DNA of 64,000 bases from Marsupella aquatica (Eukaryota > Marchantiophyta), in NCBI GenBank assembly GCA_973895155.1, contig OZ316891.1:4340001-4404000 (forward strand). Reading direction: 5' to 3'. A program made the translations under genes and the position numbers. Numbering within the stretch: position 1 is the first letter of the stretch; every line of letters begins with the position of its first letter. The notes beneath the pieces were generated by a model, which saw only the letters and a program-made list of their open reading frames with translations, was not told the DNA's origin and did not search any database. This document shows positions 34,381 to 45,644 of the stretch, one piece after another.

Positions 34381-36790
34381 TCCTACTTGCAGGGATTCTG
34401 ATGGATGGCAACCTTCAGGGGTACCAAATGCGCAAAACGAATTGGCTAAAAAAGGGGAGAGAAATAACAAAAAATGTCATTATGATTTGGTTAAGTACAC
34501 TTCTCAAAATACTGGACACATTTCCAACTGAAGAATGTTGTGCATGCTTCTTAAGAGATTGGGACTTCCAAAAAAAATGGACACACTTCCAAAGACTTGG
34601 CATGCAAGAGGTGGATTGCATGATTGAGGACTACCAAAGGAGGCAAAAAAGTCTCCAGTCCTTTCACTAATCCAAGGACTGTCAACGGCCAAGATTAGCA
34701 CATCTTAGGTAAAAAATACTTCATGACACACTTCCACAAATGTTGGGCACACTTCCAAGAGGTAAGGACGTTCGAAAAGTGTGGACACACTTCCAAAAGA
34801 CTTGACATGCAAGATCTAACCTTTCAATCTCAACTACTCAATCCTAGCCATCAAGGGATATATGGCACATTCAGTGCTCATGGACTCCTATTAAGTGCTC
34901 ATGGAATCCTTTCTTATGGAGAAAAAAAGACTAAAATGGTAGTCCTCAATCGTGTAATCCACCAAGATCTAACCTTTCAATCTCAACCAAACAATCATAG
35001 CCATCACATGTAACAATTGGGTCACTCTTTGTAAATTTCTTACAATAATTCCTTGCACATGTACTTTTGGAGGAGAAAAAGATTTTCCTTTTGATCATCA
35101 GTACCCCTCAATCTTACCATCCAAATTTGATATAGTGAGCGGGATAGTGAGAGCCGTGACAAAATCCAAGGTCTGCAGGTTGAGAAGTACCTCCTTTCCT
35201 CTTTGGTTTCCTCCTCCTCAATCTGAGAGGTTGAGGGAGTCCTCCTCCATGAGGTCGAGGGAGGGGTTGAGAAGTACCTCTTGACCTCATTGATTCCCTA
35301 TGCAACCCCCAGTCTGCAAAAGGGTGTAAGGTTGGCACAATCCTGTAAGGTTGGCCCCAGGTTGGCGCAATCCAAGAAGGGACCAACAGGGGTAGGAATG
35401 ACTACTTTTTTATCAAATTGTGCTGAAAATAACCCATTTGGAATCATTTGAACAGACCCAATAGAGTCCCACCCATTTCTTATTTTGTGAGTAGAGGATT
35501 CTGAAAAGAAGTGGGATTGCATATATGGTATGTTGATAGGCTAGGTTTTAACTTGAGATTTGCTTGAGAAAATATAATTGATTCCTCAGGTGGGTCACTA
35601 TATGGAGAGCCATACATCACCTGTGATATTTGGAGGTTTGACCCCCCTAATTTAGAAGTAATTTATTTATCCCCAAACCCTTTCCTTCTTTAAATTTTAT
35701 CATTTTACTTATAAAAAACCCTAAAATGTTTAAAGAAAGTAAGTTTTACAATTAAATAAGTTTATTTGTTCTTTAAAATTGACCAGTCAATAAAATATGT
35801 CATTTTGGTTCTTCTGCAAAACTTTGGAAGCTTTTAGTCACACCCATTTAAATGAACATATAATTCATTGCACATGATGTATCATTTCTGTGGAAGTGAC
35901 CGCCCCCCCCCCCCCCCCATGATGTGTCATTTGTGTGGAAGTGACCCCCCTCCTTGAGGCTGATTCAATTCTATAAAAAATCAAGTAGTCACCAAGAGCT
36001 TGGACCATCTCCACCTTATCAAAAATTTCATCCATAAATGCCAATATTTAGAATGGCAATCAAATTTGGAAGCTACACCTCCTAGGATTGGTTGCTTCGC
36101 CCATAAATATCCCCAAAAGCCCTAGCAACTAACTCACCAAATTAGGTGGCTATACTAACTGCCACATTTTAGAACATGGGCGGTTGCAATACCAACGCGT
36201 CACAATCTGCAAGTGACCCTCTCCATGTTAACCATGCGCAGTGCCAATTTCAAAATGTATGAAGCAGATCACCATGCATCACATTCAGCAAATTCAACAT
36301 ATGTTTGTCAGGCGTATGCATCTTGTGTGATTTTGATATTATGATAATAGATATTGCTTCCCAGGGAGGCATCTCAACATCATGTGACCCGGTATTCTTT
36401 GAGATCAATATATCAATCTAGTTTCTAGTCAAAATTTGTCATGTCTTATGGAAGTGGCAGAAGCAAATACGTCGAATGAGACAAAGATTGCAAACGCTTG
36501 TATATTAATGACCTGAAAATTGCAAGGAGTTTATATGATACTATTTGATGGGATGCGGGGATTAGTATCATAGAAACTATTTATAGGCACTGCCCTATGT
36601 ATTATGGTCACAGAAAGTAGATTGTGTGAGAGAAAATACCGTAAAGAGTATAATTCATTTTGAAAGTAGCTTGCAATACAACAAAAACGGACTCCTCTCA
36701 AAAACCAAGATAGCATTCTCTTGGGGAACAAATTAATCCTTGACAGTCTCTCCGTGTATGCATCCGGAGATGCATCCTCCCCTGCGGATG
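34381..36790. other. Intergenic, no gene seen
   Basis: Contains ACACTTCCAAAA-like repeats (34560-34800), duplicated AAGATCTAACCTTTCAATCT at 34810 and 34966, and a 17-base C run near 35903 between two copies of TGTGGAAGTGACC. No exon recognised. Confidence 0.45.
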
Positions 36791-39150
36791 TGGCAGCTTA
36801 CAATTGGGAACAAAAACAATTCTTTCTTTCAAGCTGCTAGCTGGTGTATCATACCCTCTCATCTACCCCAAAGCATGGAGAAAATGGCATGTTAACGCAC
36901 CTAATTCTATCGGAAGAGGATCCATTTTCCTAGGGGTACACATTCATTCAGACCTGCATGAGTTCCCCAGCAGACTTTGTGTCATGAGGGCTCTAGTGAG
37001 GTTAAGGGTTACCTTGAGTTTCCAGTGGCTTAAGCGTACAATCCAACCAAGAACCCTCTTATATATCGAACAACTAAAATACCATTCAATGGGGACTAAA
37101 CTCGTGGCTTAGTTTCTCTGCTTGTGCCATTCTCCGCTGCTGCGGCTGTGGCAGCAGGCCATTGGCAAGCAAACAGGGTTTATGTAGAGCGCACTAATAC
37201 GTGGTAAGTGCAACCGCTCGTCTACCCCAATGCCTGGAGCAAATACCGTGTTAACATATGAGCACCTATCAGAAGAGGGCCCATTTACCCTTTTACTTAG
37301 GGGCATTCATGCAGACTGAGCCACGCCCCCAGCAGACCGTATGCCATGAGGGCTCTAGTTAGGTTAGGACTTACATTGAGTTTAGAGTGGCTTAAGTATT
37401 CAATTCAACCAAGCAACCTCCTATCAAAAACAAAAATTAATTAATTACCAATAAGGACGAAATTCATGGTTTAGTTTCTCTGCCGTTCTCCGGCAGATTA
37501 CCATCGGGCAAACAAACAGGTCTTCCTTAATTTAGACCTGCTAGCTGGTGCATCCGACGCTCTCATCTACCCAAAAGTGTGGAGAAAATAGCGTTAACGA
37601 CATGAACATATCGGGGAACATATACAAAAGAGAGCCCGGTTAGCCAGAGTTTTGATGCAGACTTGCGTGATTTCCTCAACACATTGTGTTGTAATATGAA
37701 GGCTCCAGTACGTTGGGTTAGGGGTTACCCATTGAGTTTAGAGGCTAGGGACTAGCTTAAGCATCCGATCCAACCAAGCAATCTCCTTCGAAACCTTCAA
37801 AAGCATCCATGGGCCTCGGCCAGGTTCATGGCTGACATTCTCCCTTGCGGACGTGGCAGCCTGCCATTGGATACACAAACAGGCCTTCATTTGCATCGGG
37901 CTGCTAGCTGGTGCGGGCAGCCTGCCATTGGATACACAAACAGGCCTTCATTTGGACCGGGCTGCTAGCTGGTACGGGCAGCCTGCCATTGGATGCACAA
38001 ACAGGCCTTCATTTGCATCGGGCTGCTAGCTGGTGCGGGCAGCCTGCCATTGGATGCACAAACAGGCTTTCATTTGCATCGGGGTGCTAGCTGGTGCGGG
38101 CAGCCTGCCATTGGATGCACAAACAGGCCTTCATTTGGACCGGGCTGCTAGCTGGTGCGGGCAGCCTGCCATTGGATGCACAAACAGGCCTTCATTTGGA
38201 CCGGGCTGCTAGCTGGTGCGGGCAGCCTGCCATTGGATACACAAACAGGCCTTCATTTGGACCGGGCTGCTAGCTGGTGCGGGCAGCCTGCCATTGGATG
38301 CACAAACAGGCCTTCATTTGCATCGGGCTGCTAGCTGGTGCGGGCAGCCTGCCATTGGATGCACAAACAGGCCTTCATTTGGATCGGGCTGCTAGCTGGT
38401 GCGGGCAGCCTGCCATTGGATACACAAACAGGCCTTCATTTGGATCGGGCTGCTAGCTGGTGCGCGCAGCCCTCTCATTTACCCCAAAGCTTGGGGCAAA
38501 TAGCATGACACCACATGGACATCTATGAGGAGAGGGCCTGTTTACGTAGGGACATTCATGCAGACCTGCGTGACTTCTCCAGCAGACGTTCTGCCCTTGA
38601 GTTAGGTTAGTGAATTCCTTGAGTTTAGAGTGGCTGAAGCTTCTCATCCAACCAGGCAACCTCCTATCAAAGAAGCATTCTTGCACTCTGACTATACCAA
38701 CAGCGGGCTGCAAGTTGCATGTTGCTGTGTGGACATCTGTCACGTAAGAGACCCTTCAAGTGTAGACCAAGGTGACTTCTCAGGAGATGTTCCGCCCTTG
38801 AGTTAGGTTAGGGATTTCCTTGAGTTTAGAGTGGCTGAAGCGTCGAATCCAACCAAGCAACCTCCCATCGAAGACAAAATAGCAGCGAACCAGATTTGCT
38901 TACATCATTTGATGACGGCATTCTACTCTGTATCCACGTGGCACCTTCCTATTGGGAAAACAAGCACTACAGCAATAGCCGGGCTGCGAGTCGCGTGTTG
39001 CTGTGTGGACATCTGTCACGCAAGAGACCCTTCAAGTGGCGCATCCAATCAGCACTGTCTAATTTCTTGAGGACTAGTAAGGCATTCATGGAGACCCGAG
39101 GCTCACTTGTCCTGGAGATCGTCTGCGGGGAAGAGTCTGGAGTGGCTTAA
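36791..39150 (+). repeat. Tandem promoter-like modules upstream of YUCCA
   Basis: A module with CTGCTAGCTGGTG, CTCTCATCTACCCCAAAG, ACATTCATGCAGACCTG, CCAGCAGAC, GAGTTTAGAGTGGCTTAAGC and CAACCAAGCAACCTCC recurs with its landmark at about 36945, 37300, 37655, 38570 and 38780, and ends at 39080-39150 where the last copy joins the conserved SIN3/YUCCA block. Units are about 350 bp apart apart from the minisatellite expansion at 37857. The frames inside are not genes. Confidence 0.8.
37857..38466 (+). repeat. 61-bp minisatellite, ten copies
   Basis: The unit GCAGCCTGCCATTGGATGCA, CAAACAGGCCTTCATTTG, then GGGCTGCTAGCTGGTGCGG repeats at exact 61-bp steps (CCTGCC at 37860, 37921, 37982 and on to 38409). 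Copies differ at only a few sites (ATGCAC/ATACAC, CATC/GACC/GATC), so the array is young or homogenised. It is an expansion of part of the larger module around it. Confidence 0.95.
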
Positions 39151-41317
39151 GCATCGCTCCAGTTCTTTGGAAGCTTTTGCCGCAGGAGGTAAAGTGTTAT
39201 ACATGTGCACGAGGAAATCCGCTACTTGTTGATGGGCCTTGGTCAGCTCTCAAGGTCTGCCATTTTTAGGTCTTGGCTGCATCGCATTCGATTCTGTGTC
39301 TAGATTCCCTAGCTTTCCCACATGCTTCTGTTGCAGAGTCGGTTTGCATCCCGTTGTGTCACAAAATTTGCCGCCTTTCGATCTCTGAAACACAGCGTTT
39401 ATGCATTCCATGTTTGTTTGCTGGCAAATTAAAACCATGAATTCAAACACACAGATCCCATTGTCATCGACAGACTTATGAATACACCAGACAGATGCCA
39501 TTGTCTTCGTTGGACCATTTCTCACACTTGTGTTTCCTCTTTGCAGGTTGGCTGCTGGTTTGCTTCTCTCTTTTGCTCCTCCTTTCGCTCCTTGGTGTCA
39601 ATTCTCTGTCACATCTCTGTCACATCTCTTATGCTGCGCTTAGCTTGTAAAGTTTATTACATTTAGGAGATTTAGCAAGTGCTCATTGGGCAGATGCTTG
39701 TTTCGAAGAGTTGAGAGTCATATTTCAATATTTTTGTTCTTTGCCCTACGTCAGGTGGGGCGACTTAGCGGACTATATCTGGCTGTCAAAAACTTACAGA
39801 TTCAGTGTGGTCCACCGAAGCTTGCTTCCCAATTAGGATGTAGTACGTAGGGGTATCTTGCAAAGTTGTAGAGTCCAGCCAAAAGAGTGCAGGGCACCTG
39901 GACTCAAGAAAAGGTTGTCGAACTGTTAGAAATCTTATAGCCAACGCTACGACTCGACTCCTGGAGTCTACCCGGAGCCCCTCGGCTACACAAGTAAATT
40001 TCTTAGAAAACGTGGAAGATCGGAAAGTTCACACTATATATATGTGACTCCACCACCCCGTGTACCCACCCGAAGTCTGGATGCAGTTTACTGAGGACTG
40101 ACTACCTTCTTTATCCAATCCTCACCTGTGACAATATAGCTACTGATCTAATCCCCGTAGGAAAGGTCTGAGGCCTTCACTAATTCAGTCTCCGCATTCT
40201 CAATCCTTAGACTACCTGATCGGTGGACTAGCTGAATACTTGCTTCCCTTTTTAGAATCTTAGGCTCGACTCATTTTGTTCACTCCTTCTTCAAATGGTT
40301 TAACTGTCTTCATTTGCAGCCTGCAGTAGTTATTGCACATAAGCTCCTTAGGAACGATATATTCACAGTGTGTTGTATCGGTGTATGTTAGGGATAGGTT
40401 CGGGATAACATATGTGATGAAGACCACAAAACTGTAGCAAATCTCACACCTCTAGCAGAGTCGTTATTGTCGTCTGTCCTCTTTTGTGAAAAGAGGAGGC
40501 AGTGGTAAGATTAGGCAGACGAAGCTCTGCTCTTGTGATTAAGTTTTGTGATTTAAGCATATATTGGTCTATGTATTCACAAGTGGTAACACAGTGTTTG
40601 TGTTTTTGTGTATATCCTGTTTAATTTCATATGTCCAGTTTGGGTGAGCATCGTGCATCTCCGCTAGCTCTCCTCTTTGGCGCACTGTGATCATTCCTGG
40701 GTTAGCACTCAAATGCCTGTGGTCTTCTAATTTTTCCCACTGAAGTTTCTTTCGATAGGATTATTATCTAGGCTTCTTGGAACCACTCAATCGGGCAGAT
40801 TCGTGTTTCGAAGAATCCACTAATTTTAGTTGGCTTATGTCTCAAAATGTTCTTGCTCTCAGTGCTCGCCTTGTAATTCGCAAGTTCTGTTTTAAAGCAG
40901 AAAAGCTTTGCAGGAAGGATGCAAAGGAGTGATCTGAGTATCAGTCTTTGTATGCATAAGATGTGAATTATTGTTTGGATGTTTGGGCTCAAGAATCTTA
41001 TATATTTCCTGTCTGCAGTTTGGCTAAGTCTACTGCTTCCGCTCTTGTCTTTAGCGCCTTTTTGTCATTTTGAGGTGAGATATTAAGGTGTATGCACAAG
41101 CTGTGAATTATTGGTTGGAAGTGCTCAGATGCTTGCTTTGAAAAGTCAGTGCTTGCTGGGTTATTTCTCGATACATGGTTCCCTAGGTCTTAGTGGTTTC
41201 ATGCATGGCTTGATGTATTTATCTTGCATGTTTGAACCGATTCTTAAACGGTTGGGTTTCTCTTGGCAGTTTGGCTTATGAGTCTACTTCTGTTGCTCTT
41301 GACAGGTTTCAGGCCCG
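39075..41317 (+). promoter_or_regulatory. YUCCA promoter and leader, shared with the SIN3-like gene
   Basis: Collinear with 13450-11721 on the other strand. Within it are internally related segments at about 39684, 40782 and 41100 (TCGGGCAGATNCGTGTTTCG-like), so the leader itself grew by duplication. Just before the ATG, TCTTGACAG followed by GTTTCAGGCCCGATG looks like a leader-intron acceptor. TAGGGATAGGTTCGGGAT at 40389-40406 is shared with the AP2 5' region. A TATA-like ATATATATG lies at 40036. I infer a transcribed leader with one or more introns. Confidence 0.7.
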
Positions 41318-42857
41318 ATGGACGTCATTGAGTCAGTTGTTTCGTCCCTCCCTGAGGATTCGAGTCCGGTGATTATAGTTGGAGCTGGCCCTTCTGGTCT
41401 AGCCACGGCTGCAGCACTCAAGGTGAAGGGGATATCCAGCATTATCATCGAAAGGGAAGACTGTATTGGATCTCTGTGGAAGAAAAAAACTTATGATCGC
41501 CTACACTTTCATATCCCGAAGAAGTTCTGTTCGCTCCCTCATTTCAAGTTTCCCTCTCATTTCCCTGAATACCCAAGCAGGGATCAGGTCGTAGAGTACC
41601 TGGACGAATATGCCAAAAACTTCCAGCTCCGTCCCCTTTTGAACCATACGGTAGTGGCTTCTAGTTATGATGACGTCATCGGGGCCTGGAAAGTTTCTGT
41701 TGTTCATGCCAGTAAACCAGAGTGTCCTTTGGGGTTTGTGAGCAAGTGGCTAGTCGTTGCTTCGGGAGAGAATTGCGAACCTATGTTCCCTCAGGTTCCA
41801 GGAATTGAGAATTTCAAAGGGCCAATCCTCCACTCCAGTCAGTACAAGAATGGATCTGCATACTGTGACCGGAGAGTGCTGGTTGTGGGAAGTGGAAACT
41901 CAGGGATGGAGATTGCTTTGGATCTTGCAAATCATGGTGCTCACCCCTTTCTGGCAGTCCGTGGCGAGGTAAGTTTCTGTAATTACTTCAACATATGAAT
42001 AGAAGTCTGTTTTCTATTGCATGTAACAGTAGGTTGTTGTAGTCAACTGACACGAGGTGCATTGATTTTTTCTTGCAGGTACACATCTTACCAAGAGATA
42101 TCTTTTGTATCTCAACATTTTCCCTCACAACCACACTTCTTGGACTCGGATTTCCTATATGGTTTATTGATGGTATATTCCTGTTCTACTCTTGGGCCCT
42201 ATACGGGAACCTCTCAAGCTTAGGATTTTCTAGGCCAAAAGAAGGGCCCATGGAGGTAAAACTGAAGGTGGGAAAGACACCTGTTCTTGATGTGGGAGCG
42301 CTTAGCAAGATCAAAAGTGGTCACATCAAGGTAATTACTCTGCTTAGTCAACTCTAGGTCAATGGTCTTTTCTTGCTTCTAGAATATATATATCAAAGAC
42401 ATCAATTCCTTACTGACTCAGGGTTTTACTTTCCATTATTTTGCCTGAACAGGTTGTGCCTGGTGTTAAGAGTTTTTGTGATCTTGGAGCCACTTTCGAG
42501 AACGAGGAAAATTTGTCTTTTGATGCAATAATCATGGCAACAGGTTACAAAAGCAACGTGTGTATATGGTTGCAGGTAAATCTTGGACAAGTTTTTTCCT
42601 TGTGTTTAATTCAACAATCTGTGTAATGGTTAGTATATCTAGACTCTCTACCAAGAGAATCATATCTACTGTTTTTATCATTTCAGGGAGGAGACGATTT
42701 TTTCAATGTATCCGGACATCCCAAGGCTGCATACCCAGGAGGATGGAAAGGTGAGAGGGGACTGTTTGCCGCAGGGCTCACCAGGAGAGGATTTCAGGGA
42801 GCTTGTCACGATGCTGAGGAAATAGCTGATTTTATCGACAAACAGCAGTCCAACTGA
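41318..42857 (+). CDS. YUC: YUCCA-type flavin-containing monooxygenase (auxin biosynthesis)
   Basis: Four exons, 41318..41968, 42079..42330, 42453..42575 and 42687..42857, all phase 0 with GT/AG borders; 1,197 nt, 398 residues, the normal family size. The FAD motif GAGPSG is at ~22-27, followed by ERED.IGSLWKKKTYDRLHFH and FPEYPSRDQVVEYLDEYA. The NADPH motif GSGNSG is near 195, then LPRDIFCIS, ATGYKSNV in exon 3 and GLFAAGLTRRG in exon 4. YUCCA enzymes convert indole-3-pyruvate to indole-3-acetic acid with NADPH and O2, in the cytosol or on the ER. All expected motifs are intact, so the gene should be functional. The first coding bases GAGTCAGTTGTTTCG resemble the leader sequence just before the SIN3-like ATG (GACCCAGTTGTTTCC). 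Confidence 0.95.
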
Positions 42858-44176
42858 TACCGTAGTGTTGTTAACACAGAAGCACTAAAGGTTCGGTAGC
42901 TGAGGGGAACAAAGTATTTCTTGTAGAAGAGTAAGGAAAGTGTTCCCAGGGTGGAATGACATTTTTCAGAATAAGTTAGTTGTATCTGGTAGCTTTGCAT
43001 GCATCAGATATGATTCCAGATACCAGAGAATGTTGAATAAAGCCTAAGTTATCCCTAACTTTTAACACTAGTGACATATATAATGGTGGAATTGGGATAG
43101 GCAATTAATCTGACTACCTGATGAGATACATACCAAGCTAACACGCTCCTTTTTACTGATAGCCTCAGTAGTTACCTGTCACTGAAATAAACAGTTGTAT
43201 ACATGTTCTCTAATATGATTACATTGTAGACCATTTGCTTCAATCCGATTATGTATCGACTTTTTAGGCATTTCCTTCAGAAAGTAGCCTTGACATGTCC
43301 TTACCCCAAACCCTAATCCAATTTAATCCGGATAACCTTGCTGCCATTGCATCCTGGAGTTCGCACTCCAAGATACCTGAATGAGTTCTTCCCGCGCACC
43401 TACCAAGGGTTGTAAACTATATATTATCACAAAACAACCAAACTCAACAAACTCCCATTGGAATTTTTAACTAAAACTCTCTTGATGGCGCCTTCAACCA
43501 AAATCTCCCTACAATGCATGCAACACACATTCTCTTCCTTAGGCTCATCCGGATCCAAAAGAGAGTGGTCGTGTCTTTGGTCGCCTATAACCTCAGCGTC
43601 CTACCTTTGCAACTGGCCTTTCAGGTTAGTATTTCTGCTCAGGTACGTGGTGCTCCCTTTCTCTAGTTTAGTGCTCCCTATGAGCCTCAGCGTTTCCCCG
43701 CTCCTTAAAGATTTAGTAAGCCCCATACTTATCATGTAAGTTTAGTTTACTCATCCATATATTTAATTACAACGCGAAACCAGAGTACTATGTCAGTTGG
43801 GTATTGGAACCAGCTTCACACCTCTCAACTCAGGGAATCATTTATAGATGTAACACATATTATATGGTGTTTTATTATAGCCTGGATCTACCGGAAAATC
43901 AGCAAACACCTCAGCCAGCATTTAAAAAGTTTGATTAAAATTTAATGAAACTTTTCATAAAAAGGACAAGTTCTAGGGGTTCAGATATAGGTCGGTGCAT
44001 ACTTATTGCCTTTAAGTTCCCAAACTCCGCCCAAACTGTACCATCTAATTAAATACCCTTTGCTGGTGTCATCAATGGCACCCAAAAAGATGCAAACTTT
44101 GACTTATCACCATCAGACATGGCTTCCATGAACTTCAGCTTCCACCACCTTACCTTCTTAATAAGGTGGATGCTCT
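42858..44176. other. YUCCA 3' flank, no gene seen
   Basis: AATAAA-like GAATAAAGCC at about 43034 could be a polyadenylation signal for YUCCA. A 93-codon frame at 43458-43739 has no recognisable features. Confidence 0.45.
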
Positions 44177-44527
44177 CTAGTATTCCACAACCAACCACTT
44201 CCCCACTCTACTGCCCCGTATATTGACCAATTTATCCGCGACTCTCACTTGCAATTCTGCCAAAGTGGGCTTGAAGGCATAAGCACAAAGTTCCGCCGAA
44301 TACTCGAGGTATGACTGTCCATACTTAATGGCCAGAACCTCATCTTCATCTGCCTGTACCTTCATTTTTTTGAAGTCATCATCACCTCTTTTGCCCCGCT
44401 TTTCACAAGGAAGATCTGCAAGGTTAGGAGTTTGAAAGAGGGGAATATAGGGGGTAAGTAGGGAAATTAACCCCAAAGTACCCCATGCTCCCCCCCCCCC
44501 CCCCTTAGTATTGGGGGTAATTTCCAT
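44177..44527 (-). CDS. Unrecognised open frame
   Basis: After a poly-Gly start read from a C run, the frame contains a charged block (CEKRGKRGDDDFKKMK) and YGQSYLEYSAELCAYAFKPT. It might be an exon of the broken SNF2-like or transposon genes just upstream on the same strand. I see no known domain and no clear start. Confidence 0.25.
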   Translation of the reverse strand: MEITPNTKGGGGGAWGTLGLISLLTPYIPLFQTPNLADLPCEKRGKRGDDDFKKMKVQADEDEVLAIKYGQSYLEYSAELCAYAFKPTLAELQVRVADKLVNIRGSRVGKWLVVEY

Positions 44528-44841
44528 AAGAGGAGTCGGGAATTCATTCCCCTCTTATCAAAGCAATTCATGGTAAGGTATTTGTCCCATATTTAGTAGG
44601 GAACCAATTCTCCTTGTAGTGGATGGGCTGCTATGCTTGTAAATTACCTATGTACCAAGGGTAATGATTCGGTGTGTCTTGCAAGTGCATTTAACCTAAA
44701 CCCTAAACACACACAAAAGAACACAAGAAAGAATACCAAAGAAACAGTGGACATGAGAAACAATGGACATGATTCAAAGATGAAGTGTTCAATTCATAAT
44801 GCTCCCGCAGGAGGCTCGCACAAGTACATATGTGGCAAGGA

Positions 44842-45469
44842 CTATGAAAAATGACACTCATCCAGGACTAATCTAAGCCAATTAATCTTAAACAGTGGAC
44901 CTGCAAGTCTAGGTTTTTTTACAGGTCTCTTCATACTCCATTTTGGCACGCTGAACGTCTTTGGAGCAATGGATGACTCCCCTGTCATGATTGAGTACGT
45001 AGTGACAACCACGTCATGGCTTGAAATAAAGTCAATGTCTTTATTCCTCTTGTTGTGGTAGAGGAGGACCTTCACTTTTGCTATCTTGGAGGTTCTGGCA
45101 GCTATTTCTTGGCCCCATTGAATCGCCACGCTAGCTGGACAAACAAACTAGAGTTGGCCCACACTTATGAGGGCAATTCGCAAGAAATAGCGCTATGACA
45201 TGCATGGTTTTCCCCATTCCCTACAAAAATCCAAGCCAAGAAAACGGTCAGGGGTCCACTCACTTGCAGACAAGGTGCGCACGTACCCCTAACATACTCC
45301 AAAAATACCCCCAAAGTATCCCGCTGAATGAAAATAATGAGTGCGACTTTAGCTTAATTTGGGGGCTTTTGTACCTGTTCATCCGCCAACATCCCACCAA
45401 TTGGAGAGCTTTTTCCGGATTCGCGTTCCAACATCCATGCAAGACCAATCCGCTGGTGTGGATATAGAG
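44842..45469 (-). pseudogene. RAD16-like SNF2 helicase fragment (N-terminal ATPase lobe)
   Basis: Exon A (45469-45375) encodes YPHQRIGLAWMLERE and GGMLADEQ. A GT/AG intron leads to exon B (from 45220) with GMGKTMHVIALFLANC, the P-loop. Near 45144 the frame shifts by one base, then resumes with CPASVAIQWGQEIA, HDVVVTTYSIM and INWLRLVLDECHF (DECH box). The order of motifs Q/I/Ia/II and DVVVTTY fit the RAD5/RAD16 SNF2 subfamily of DNA repair and chromatin translocases. Sequence homology ends right after the DECH box; the second lobe and RING are absent. It is a truncated, frameshifted gene fragment. Confidence 0.75.
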
Positions 45470-45644
45470 CTGTAGTCATTGTACCAGGTGGAGGGCATGC
45501 CTCCTCTATCAAGTGAGACCCTTGGATATCAATCTACGGATCCCGCTTATAGCAAAGTTAAATATGCTTGAACATTGTTTCTGAAAAAACAGTAATCACA
45601 CAACAAAGGAAACAAAATTGCTAACCTTTCCACTCTCTGTGGCA

